From Pseudomonas putida (GTDB taxonomy: Bacteria > Pseudomonadota > Gammaproteobacteria > Pseudomonadales > Pseudomonadaceae), in contig NZ_MINI01000048.1 in the NCBI RefSeq assembly GCF_002906855.1, positions 558,001 to 622,000 of the forward strand: a stretch of 64,000 nt of DNA, in the 5' to 3' direction. Numbering within the stretch: position 1 is the stretch's first letter; the number at the start of each line of letters is the position of its first letter. The position numbers were made by a program, and so were the translations under genes. Of this stretch, positions 18,386 to 25,314 are shown piece by piece. Below the pieces are notes generated by a model. It made no database searches. It was given only the letters and a program-made list of their open reading frames with translations, and was not told the origin of the DNA.

Positions 18386-18698
18386 GTCGAACTCCTGTCG
18401 AGCGGGCCCAACGGGGCCGCCAGCTGGAAATTAAAAAGGACCTGCGCAGCACTTGGGGAAGTGCTACAACGCACAGGCCCTGAAAGCGGAAAGTTGAGCG
18501 CACTGTAGCGAGGTGGCAGAGATTAAGGAAATATCCTTCGACAATCCACCTCATAGGCATCCTCTATCTGCGAATTTCACCTGGGCAAACGGCCCTGGCG
18601 CATTTGTTACAGCCGGTTTCTTCATGTCCGCCTGCCTTTCGTCGGCGCGGCAAACTCGGTAAGGTCAGCGCGTTTTCCCTTCTCTGCGGAGTGTCCCG
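18386..18698. other. Divergent trxB-cysZ intergenic region
   Basis: This 313-bp gap holds the promoters of trxB and cysZ. I could not pick convincing -35/-10 pairs. The only clear structure is a perfect 7-bp stem with a GGGG loop (AGCACTT/AAGTGCT, 18448-18465), flanked by CCTGCGC and GCACAGG, which nearly extend the stem. It lies in the probable trxB leader, 63 bp before the start codon. No gene is evident. Confidence 0.5.
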
Positions 18699-19427
18699 AT
18701 GCAAGCCCCTGTCCTCTCCGGCCCCCAGTACCTGCGCGAAGGCCTGAAACTGGTGCTGAGCCCCAACCTGCGGATGTTCGTGCTGTTGCCGCTGGCGATC
18801 AACCTGCTGCTGTTCGGCGGCCTGATCTACTTCGCCGGCCACGAGTTCAGCCTGTGGCTCGACGCGCTGATGCCGACCCTGCCCAGCTGGCTGAGCTTCC
18901 TTTCCTACATTCTCTGGCCACTGTTCGTCGCCTTGCTGGTGCTGATGGTGTTCTTCACCTTCACCCTGGTGGCCAACGTCATTGCCGCGCCGTTCAACGG
19001 CTTTCTCGCGGAAAAGGTAGAAGTGGTGGTACGCGGCCAGGACCCGTTCCCGGCGTTCAGCTGGGGCGAACTGGTGGCCATGGTGCCACGCACCTTCAGC
19101 CGCGAGATGCGCAAGCTCGGCTACTTCCTGCCACGGGCCATCGGCCTGTTCATCCTGTCGCTGATCCCGGTGGTCAACGTGATCGCCGCACCGCTGTGGT
19201 TGGTGTTCGGCGTGTGGATGATGGCCATCCAGTACATCGACTACCCGGCGGACAACAACAAGATGAGCTGGCAAGACATGCTCGCCTGGCTGCGGCAGAA
19301 GCGCTGGCAGTCGATGGGGTTTGGCGGGATTACCTACCTGGCCTTGCTCATTCCGGGCGTGAACGTGTTGATGATGCCGGCGGCAGTGGCGGGGGCCACG
19401 CTGTTCTGGGTGCGTGAGCGCACGTAG
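18699..19427 (+). CDS. cysZ: Sulfate transporter CysZ
   Basis: A 242-residue inner-membrane protein of the CysZ/EI24 family, which supplies sulfate for cysteine synthesis. Hydrophobic segments lie near 26-48, 65-105, 148-180 and 210-235, and the N-terminal GPQYLREGLKLVLSPNLR is characteristic. The ATG at 18699 directly follows a GGAG-containing leader. It is not next to other cys genes here, but it faces trxB, whose product supplies electrons for PAPS reduction through thioredoxin. Confidence 0.93.
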   Translation: MQAPVLSGPQYLREGLKLVLSPNLRMFVLLPLAINLLLFGGLIYFAGHEFSLWLDALMPTLPSWLSFLSYILWPLFVALLVLMVFFTFTLVANVIAAPFNGFLAEKVEVVVRGQDPFPAFSWGELVAMVPRTFSREMRKLGYFLPRAIGLFILSLIPVVNVIAAPLWLVFGVWMMAIQYIDYPADNNKMSWQDMLAWLRQKRWQSMGFGGITYLALLIPGVNVLMMPAAVAGATLFWVRERT

Positions 19428-19516
19428 TAGATATGTGGCACCTGCCTCGGCTCTGTTCGATCTTCAATGCGCTCAAGGCCGCACCGTCGTGGCCTTCTAA
19501 CCACTGGAGATCAAAG

Positions 19517-19906
19517 ATGGAATTCACAGACGTCAAATCGAAAGACTTCATTGAGCTTGCGGGAATCCCAGAACATCTTCAGGGCAAGGTCATCGCCGAG
19601 CAGCGAGTAAAGTGGCGGCTGCACGAGGCTCTGCAAGCCAATGACATCCATGAGCCAATCGAGCGCTTGCACTACACCACCTGGGACTCCAACAGCGGCG
19701 CGGTCAACTACAGCCAACCCCTGGTGGAGTTGCTGGTCGATGCAGTACTGCAAAGTGAAGCCCCCACTATCGGGCCAGCCGGAGGCATCTTCACCGCTCT
19801 TGGTGTGAATGGGGAGGAGTTTCATGTAGCTGTCGATCTGGCAGCTGTTCACGACGCCGTCTCGACCGTCTACCGGCACATCAAGCAAACCGAACAGGCC
19901 GATTGA
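19517..19906 (+). CDS. Hypothetical protein, 128 residues
   Basis: I do not recognise this protein. It starts at ATG 19517 (MEFTDVKSKDFIELAGIPEH) with GGAGA upstream. It is acidic, has no signal peptide, membrane segment or cysteine, and looks like a mixed alpha/beta globular protein. Base use is slightly less GC-rich than its neighbours, which may mean recent acquisition. It lies 89 bp after cysZ and is followed by a weak hairpin. It stands alone, so context gives no hint of function. Confidence 0.65.
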   Translation: MEFTDVKSKDFIELAGIPEHLQGKVIAEQRVKWRLHEALQANDIHEPIERLHYTTWDSNSGAVNYSQPLVELLVDAVLQSEAPTIGPAGGIFTALGVNGEEFHVAVDLAAVHDAVSTVYRHIKQTEQAD

Positions 19907-19918
19907 CCTACACCCTGA

Positions 19919-19945
19919 GCAAAGGGGCCAGCCTGAGCCCTTTGC
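19919..19945. terminator. Possible terminator hairpin
   Basis: Perfect 8-bp stem GCAAAGGG/CCCTTTGC with an 11-bp loop, lying between the convergent ends of the 128-residue hypothetical gene and the PAS chemoreceptor gene. No T run follows on either strand, so it is a weak terminator at best. Confidence 0.4.
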
Positions 19946-19960
19946 CCTCTTGAGCCGTTA

Positions 19961-21277
19961 TCAGTGGCTCAACTGGCTGGAAAACTGCCCCACCGCATCC
20001 ACCACCTTCTTCGCCCCTTCCTGGATCTCGACAATCACCCCACCGGTATCCGCAGCCAGCGCCAGCCCTTGTTCGGCCTGGCGCTTGCTGGTGTCGATGA
20101 TGTCCACCGCCGCCTGGGCCAGCTGCTCGTTCTGCTGCACCACCTTGGCAATCTCCTCGGTGGCGCTGCTGGTACGCGAGGCCAGCTGCCGCACTTCGTC
20201 GGCGACCACGGCGAAGCCCCGCCCCTGCTCGCCGGCGCGGGCGGCTTCGATGGCGGCGTTGAGCGCCAGCAGATTGGTCTGCCCGGCGATGTCGCTGATG
20301 GTCTTGATGATTGCGCCAATCACCTTGGACTGCCTGTCCAGCGCCTGGATACCCTCGGCAGCCTCCTGCATGGAGCCTTCCAGCCCACGCATCACGTCCA
20401 CGGTCTGGGTCACCACATCGGTGGCCTTGCGAGCGCTGCTGTCGGTCTCCAGGGAGGTGTTGTAGGCAATGTCGGCAGCCTGCGCCACCGCCTGCTCCTG
20501 ATTGACCTGGTCGGTGATCACGGTGGCGAACTTGACCACCTTGTACAGCACGTCATGGGCATCGAAGATCGGGTTGTAGGACGCCTCCAGCCAGATCGTG
20601 CGCCCATGGGCGTCGATTCGCTTGAAACGATCGGCCACGTACTCGCCACGGCGCAGTTTGTCCCAGAATGCCTGGTAACCCGCCGAGTTGGCTTCCTCCG
20701 GTTCGCAGAACATGCGGTGATGCTTGCCACGCACCTGTTCCAAGCTGTAGCCCACCGTCTGCAGGAAGCGGTCGTTGGCAGTCAGCACCTCGCCGTTGAG
20801 GCTGAATTCGATCACGGCGGTGGAGCGCATCAGTGCCTTGATCAGGCTCTCGTGCTCACGCGAGGCTTCAATGGTCCGGGTCAGGTCGCTGGAGTGCATG
20901 GAAAAATGCCTGATCCGGCCATCCGCGCCCTTCACCGGCTGGAGGATCGAACGCAGCCACGCCTCCTGGCCATTTCCGCGCAACAGGCGGAAGGCACCGT
21001 TGAGGTGCTCGCCACGGCTGATGGCGTTCTTCATGCGCTGGTAGAAGTCGAGCGTCTTCACATGCGCTGGCACGATTTCTTCGATGTTGCGGCCAATGAG
21101 TTGCTCGGCGCGGTAGAGCATTTCACTCTCGAAATTGCCGTTGACCTGCTTGATGCGCCCCTGGGGGTCGAGCTGCAGCACCAGCATCTCGCTGTCGAGG
21201 CTGCTCTTGACCTGCTCGACGGCCATCAGCTCTTCGCGCAGTTGCTGGATTTCTTTCTTGAGCTTGCTGTTGAACAT
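19961..21277 (-). CDS. Soluble PAS-PAS methyl-accepting chemotaxis protein (BdlA-like)
   Basis: A 438-residue cytoplasmic receptor: an N-terminal coiled coil (1-30), two PAS domains (about 30-135 and 150-260) and a short MCP signalling domain (about 300-435) with QTNLLALNAAIEAARAGEQ. It has no transmembrane helix or HAMP domain. This layout is that of BdlA, the P. aeruginosa biofilm-dispersion receptor, and related PAS-type receptors; the actual output is unproven. The ATG at 21277 has GGGAG at good spacing; the ATGs eight codons further upstream lack one. Confidence 0.85.
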   Translation of the reverse strand: MFNSKLKKEIQQLREELMAVEQVKSSLDSEMLVLQLDPQGRIKQVNGNFESEMLYRAEQLIGRNIEEIVPAHVKTLDFYQRMKNAISRGEHLNGAFRLLRGNGQEAWLRSILQPVKGADGRIRHFSMHSSDLTRTIEASREHESLIKALMRSTAVIEFSLNGEVLTANDRFLQTVGYSLEQVRGKHHRMFCEPEEANSAGYQAFWDKLRRGEYVADRFKRIDAHGRTIWLEASYNPIFDAHDVLYKVVKFATVITDQVNQEQAVAQAADIAYNTSLETDSSARKATDVVTQTVDVMRGLEGSMQEAAEGIQALDRQSKVIGAIIKTISDIAGQTNLLALNAAIEAARAGEQGRGFAVVADEVRQLASRTSSATEEIAKVVQQNEQLAQAAVDIIDTSKRQAEQGLALAADTGGVIVEIQEGAKKVVDAVGQFSSQLSH

Positions 21278-21456
21278 CACCGCACTCCCGGAGCGCATCA
21301 AACCGATTCGAATGCATCTTCATCGGCTGCGCCGCGTGCCGCTTGAGCACCCTGCAAAGAAATATTCACACAGGCGAAACTGCCGGAAATCAGGCGTCAC
21401 TTGCGCGTCACAAGGTTGTCATGTGAGCGCAACGCGGCAGGTGGACACTTTTTGTC

Positions 21457-22671
21457 ATGAATACATCTGCCCTACGTATCTGCCTTGTCAGCGAAACCTT
21501 CCCACCCGAAATAAACGGTGTGGCCAATACCCTTGGCCGCCTCAGCGAAGGTTTGCGACAGCGTGGCCACCAGGTGGAAATCGTTCGCCCACGGCAAGCC
21601 AACGAGGCACCGGCGGACGATGACCAGGGCCTGTTGCTCTGCCGTGGCTGGGCACTACCCGGCTACCCCGGCCTGCAGTGGGGCGAGGTGTCGATGCACA
21701 AGCTGTTGCGCCGCTGGCGCCGGCAGCGCCCGGACGTGCTGTATATCGCCACCGAAGGGCCATTGGGCTTGAGTGCCCTGCGCGCTGCCCGGCGCCTGGG
21801 GGTGGCCGTGGTCAGCGGCTTTCACACCAATTTCCCGCAATACTCCGGCCAGTACGGCCTCGGCTTGCTCGCACGCCTGCTCACCCATTACCTGCGCTGG
21901 TTCCATCGGCGCACCGCCGCCACCTTGGTGCCCAGCGTCAGCCAGCGCCTGGAACTGGAACGCCGCGGGTTCGAGCGCCTGGCCTTGATGGCCAGGGGCG
22001 TCGATGCCAGCCTGTTCAACCCGGCCCGACGCAGCCAGGCGTTACGCGAAAGCTGGGGGCTCGGCGCAGACGACATCGCCGTGCTCCACGTCGGGCGCCT
22101 GGCCGCGGAAAAGAACCTGACGCTGCTGCAGCCGTGCCTGCACGCCTTGCAGAAAACTTATCCACAGCGGCGCCTGCGCCTGGTGGTGGTGGGTGATGGC
22201 CCGCAGCGGGCAGCCCTCGAACAGCAGATGCCGGATGCGGTGTTCTGCGGCGCCCAGCGCGGCGAAGCACTGGCCGAACACTACGCCAGCGGCGACCTGT
22301 TCCTGTTCCCGAGCCTGACCGAAACCTTTGGCAACGTGGTGCTCGAAGCCATGGCCTCGGGGCTGGCCGTGGTCGCCTACGATGAAGCTGCCGCGGCCCA
22401 GCACATCCGCCATGGCCACAGCGGCGCGCTGGCGATGCCTGGCGACCAGTGCGCATTCATCGATGCCGCCTGCTGGCTGCTGGAAGAAAGCGAAACCCTG
22501 CGCCGGGTTCGCCTGAACGCCCGCCAGCATGCCAGCCGCCAAGGCTGGCCGGCGATCGTCGAGCAATTCGAGTCGCACTTGTTCAACGCTTGCCACACGG
22601 CACCTGCCGGCAGCCAACCGACAGGCGCCGCGCTGGCGATCAAGCCAGAGTCGTCAACGCCTCACGGCTGA
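21457..22671 (+). CDS. GT4-type glycosyltransferase (alpha-mannosyltransferase-like)
   Basis: A 404-residue GT-B fold enzyme. The N-terminal half begins RICLVSETFPPEINGVANTLGRL, as in GDP-mannose-dependent alpha-mannosyltransferases of the MgtA/DgrA-like group. The C-terminal half has VLHVGRLAAEKNL and FLFPSLTETFGNVVLEAMASGL, where the EX7E-type nucleotide-sugar site lies. A sugar is transferred to a lipid or glycolipid acceptor, possibly on membranes; the substrate is inferred, not proven. Its 3' end overlaps the convergent flavin oxidoreductase gene by 32 bp. Confidence 0.85.
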   Translation: MNTSALRICLVSETFPPEINGVANTLGRLSEGLRQRGHQVEIVRPRQANEAPADDDQGLLLCRGWALPGYPGLQWGEVSMHKLLRRWRRQRPDVLYIATEGPLGLSALRAARRLGVAVVSGFHTNFPQYSGQYGLGLLARLLTHYLRWFHRRTAATLVPSVSQRLELERRGFERLALMARGVDASLFNPARRSQALRESWGLGADDIAVLHVGRLAAEKNLTLLQPCLHALQKTYPQRRLRLVVVGDGPQRAALEQQMPDAVFCGAQRGEALAEHYASGDLFLFPSLTETFGNVVLEAMASGLAVVAYDEAAAAQHIRHGHSGALAMPGDQCAFIDAACWLLEESETLRRVRLNARQHASRQGWPAIVEQFESHLFNACHTAPAGSQPTGAALAIKPESSTPHG

Positions 22672-23743
22672 ACGGCAGCACATCCGCTTCACGCCCTTCG
22701 CGCACCTTCTGCGCCCACTCGGCGTCCACCAGCAGGGCACGGCCAACCGCCACCAGGTCGAACTCTTCGTCGCCCAGACGGCGCAGCAAGCCTTCCAGGC
22801 TGGCCGGCTTGGCAACCTTGTCAGTGGCGACCATGAACTGCAGGAACTCGCCATCGAGCCCCACGCTGCCGACAGTGATGGTCGGCTTGCCGGTGAGTGT
22901 GCGAGTCCAGCCGGCCAGGTTCAGCTCGCAACCTTCGAACTCAGGCTCCCAGAAGCGCCGGGTCGAGCAGTGGAAGATATCCACACCCGCCGCCGACAGC
23001 GGTTCGAGGAAAGCTGCCAGTGCTTCCGGCGTTTCCACCAGACGTGCGCTGTAGTCCTGCTGCTTCCACTGCGAGAAGCGGAAGATGATCGGGAAGTCCG
23101 GCCCCACGGCAGCGCGCACGGCCTCGATCAGCTCGATGGCAAAGCGCGAGCGGCCGGCCAGGTCACCGCCATATTCGTCGCTGCGACGGTTGCTGGCCTC
23201 CCAGAAGAACTGGTCGATCAGGTAGCCGTGGGCGCCATGGATCTCCACGCCGTCCATGCCGATGGCCTTGGCATCGCGGGCCGCTTGGGCAAAGGCGGCG
23301 ATCACGTCGCGGATGTCGTCATGGGTCATGCCATGCACCAGCACCTGGCCGTCCTTGACCTTCTCGCTCGGCCCGTAACCCGGCACGCTGGCGTCCGGCT
23401 CGGTGCCCAGGCGGCGCACCATGCCGACGTGCCACAGCTGCGGCACGATACGGCCGCCTTCGGCATGCACTGCGTCGACCACCTGCTTCCAGCCAGCCAA
23501 GGCATCTTCACCATGGAAGCGCGGCACATTGGGGTAGCCGTTGGCTGCCTTGTGCCCGACCGTGGTGCCCTCGGTGATGATCAGCCCCACGCCTGCCGCA
23601 GCACGGCGGCGGTAGTACTCGACCACGCCGGCGTGTGGCACGCCACCCGGGCAGAAGGTACGGGTCATGGGCGCCATGACGACGCGGGTCGGCAGCTCGA
23701 GCGCGCCGAGGGTGAAAGGCTGGAACAGGGGGTTGCTGGGCAT
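22640..23743 (-). CDS. Old Yellow Enzyme family NADH:flavin oxidoreductase
   Basis: A 367-residue FMN TIM-barrel enzyme. It shows LPTRVVMAPMTR near the N-terminus, the substrate-binding HGAHGYLIDQFF segment and SNRRSDEYGG. Such enzymes reduce activated alkenes, nitro compounds or N-oxides with NAD(P)H; several Pseudomonas relatives are called xenobiotic reductases. The physiological substrate here is unknown. It is monocistronic. The ATG at 23743 agrees with the family start. Confidence 0.9.
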   Translation of the reverse strand: MPSNPLFQPFTLGALELPTRVVMAPMTRTFCPGGVPHAGVVEYYRRRAAAGVGLIITEGTTVGHKAANGYPNVPRFHGEDALAGWKQVVDAVHAEGGRIVPQLWHVGMVRRLGTEPDASVPGYGPSEKVKDGQVLVHGMTHDDIRDVIAAFAQAARDAKAIGMDGVEIHGAHGYLIDQFFWEASNRRSDEYGGDLAGRSRFAIELIEAVRAAVGPDFPIIFRFSQWKQQDYSARLVETPEALAAFLEPLSAAGVDIFHCSTRRFWEPEFEGCELNLAGWTRTLTGKPTITVGSVGLDGEFLQFMVATDKVAKPASLEGLLRRLGDEEFDLVAVGRALLVDAEWAQKVREGREADVLPFSREALTTLA

Positions 23744-23867
23744 GGGGCGCTTCCGTCTGGGGTAGGAAATGCGCCTGAGGTTAGGGGGTGCGAGAGGCTG
23801 GGCCCAGCATTATTGATTTGAGTGATTCTGGTACATCGCCGGGGCCGCTTCGCGCCCCGGCAAAAGA

Positions 23868-24350
23868 TCAATTCAGGGCTTTCTCGATGGCCTGGATCAC
23901 CACTGGATCGTCAGGAGTGGTACGCGGGGCAAAGCGCGCCAGCACCCGACCGTCCTTGCCCACCAGGAACTTTTCGAAGTTCCAGGTTATGTCACCAGGG
24001 AATTCCGCCCCCTCACCCGCCAGCAGACGGTACAGCTGGTGACGCTCATGGCCATTGACCTCCAGCTTGGCCCCTAGCGGGAAGCTGACGCCATAGTTGA
24101 GGCGGCAGAACTCCTGAATTTCCTTCTCGCTGCCCGGCTCCTGGCCGGCAAACTGGTTGCAGGGCAGGCCCAGAACATTGAAGCCCTTGCCCTTGAATTG
24201 CTGATGGAGCTTTTCCAGCGAAGCGTATTGCGGCGTCAGGCCACACTTGGAGGCGACATTGACCACCAGCACCACCTGGCCCTTGAACGGTGCCAGGGGC
24301 AGGTCCTCGCCGTTCAGCGCCTTCAACGTCAGGTCATGAAATGCACTCAT
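23868..24350 (-). CDS. Glutathione peroxidase family protein
   Basis: A 160-residue thiol peroxidase that reduces hydroperoxides, using glutathione or thioredoxin. The catalytic Cys36 lies in NVASKCGLTPQY, with LPCNQFAGQEPG and WNFEKFLV supplying the Gln, Trp and Asn of the tetrad. Cys64 may be a resolving residue, which would favour thioredoxin as the donor. The ATG at 24350 is used. It lies downstream of slyD on the same strand, separated by a strong hairpin terminator. Confidence 0.93.
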   Translation of the reverse strand: MSAFHDLTLKALNGEDLPLAPFKGQVVLVVNVASKCGLTPQYASLEKLHQQFKGKGFNVLGLPCNQFAGQEPGSEKEIQEFCRLNYGVSFPLGAKLEVNGHERHQLYRLLAGEGAEFPGDITWNFEKFLVGKDGRVLARFAPRTTPDDPVVIQAIEKALN

Positions 24351-24403
24351 GATGAATCCCCTCTCAGGTTCCCGGTTGCCGCAGGGGGCAAATTTCGCCC
24401 ACT

Positions 24404-24468
24404 AAAAAGGCGCTCTTCCAAGCCGCGCACCTCCCGCTGGGGAGGCATGCCGGCTTGTCCGAGCGCCT
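24404..24468 (-). terminator. slyD terminator with three nested stems
   Basis: Three perfect stems are nested with small internal loops: AGGCGCTC/GAGCGCCT, AAGCCG/CGGCTT and CCTCCC/GGGAGG with a GCTG loop. On the minus strand the outer stem is followed by TTTTT (24404-24408), so it should end slyD transcription. It is much longer than a usual terminator and lies just before the glutathione peroxidase gene. Confidence 0.75.
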
Positions 24469-24496
24469 GGCGACTTTCTGAGCTTAGCGCAGAAAA

Positions 24497-24982
24497 TCAG
24501 TGGTGATGGCCGCCTTCACCGTGGATGTGACGGTGAGCGATTTCTTCTTCGCTGGCGTCACGCACGTCGACAACCTTGACCTTGAAGTTCAGGCGCTGGC
24601 CAGCCAGTGGGTGGTTGCCGTCAACGGTGATGTCGTCGCCGTCGATGTCGCGGATGGTGACGATCTGCATCTGGCCGTCTGGCGCCGATGCGTGGAACTG
24701 CATGCCGACTTCCAGTTGGTCGACGCCTTCGAACAGGCTGCGATTCAGGGTGCTGACCAGCTCGGCCAGGTATTCGCCGTAGGCGTCTTCCGGCTCGATG
24801 GCAACTTCCAGCTCGTCACCGGCTTGCTTGCCTTCCAGGGCTTTTTCCAGGCCTGGGATGATGTTGGCGGCACCGTGCAGGTAAACCAGCGGCGCACCGC
24901 CGGCGGAGCTGTCGATGGTCTCCCCGGCGTCGTTGGTCAGGGTATAGTCGATGGAGACAGCCTTGTTGGCGGCGATCAGCAT
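24497..24982 (-). CDS. slyD: FKBP-type peptidyl-prolyl isomerase SlyD
   Basis: A 161-residue cytosolic chaperone and prolyl isomerase. It has the split FKBP domain with the IF (insert-in-flap) domain (about 65-130) and LVYLHGAANIIPGLEKAL. The His-rich tail ending HRHIHGEGGHHH should bind nickel, shorter than in E. coli. The ATG at 24982 (MLIAANKAVSIDY) is the family start; the frame is open far upstream but that part is not conserved. The start codon touches the start of the divergent DUF3565 gene. Confidence 0.94.
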   Translation of the reverse strand: MLIAANKAVSIDYTLTNDAGETIDSSAGGAPLVYLHGAANIIPGLEKALEGKQAGDELEVAIEPEDAYGEYLAELVSTLNRSLFEGVDQLEVGMQFHASAPDGQMQIVTIRDIDGDDITVDGNHPLAGQRLNFKVKVVDVRDASEEEIAHRHIHGEGGHHH

Positions 24983-25283
24983 GGGGCAAGACCTTTTGCA
25001 AAAGTATGTAGAGCGGACAAGTGTAACCAAGGCATCGCCTGAATGCGACCGCAGCGCGGACGAGGGGCGACCCATCAGTCGGATCACCGGCTTCCAGCAG
25101 GACGAAGAAGGCCACTGGGTGGTCGAGCTGTCCTGCGGCCACACCCAGCACCTGCGCCACCAGCCACCGTGGCAGGCACGCCCGTGGGTGCTCGACGCCG
25201 AACAGCGCGCCGAGCGCATCGGCCAGCCATTCGCTTGCGGCTGGTGCGCACAAGGGGCCGATAGCGCTACCCTTGGCCGTTGA
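24981..25283 (+). CDS. DUF3565 family protein
   Basis: A short protein (100 residues with this start) whose conserved part is ISRITGFQQDEEGHWVVELSCGHTQHLRH and PFACGWC. The Cys and His residues suggest metal binding. Family members are found in many proteobacteria and have no known function. The start is uncertain: ATG 24981 overlaps the slyD start on the other strand, and TTG 24996 is the only later candidate before the conserved region. Neither has a clear ribosome-binding site. It precedes pta by 31 bp on the same strand. Confidence 0.65.
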   Translation: MGQDLLQKYVERTSVTKASPECDRSADEGRPISRITGFQQDEEGHWVVELSCGHTQHLRHQPPWQARPWVLDAEQRAERIGQPFACGWCAQGADSATLGR

Positions 25284-25314
25284 TTCCTTGCACCGCTTAT
25301 TTCGAGAAGCACGC

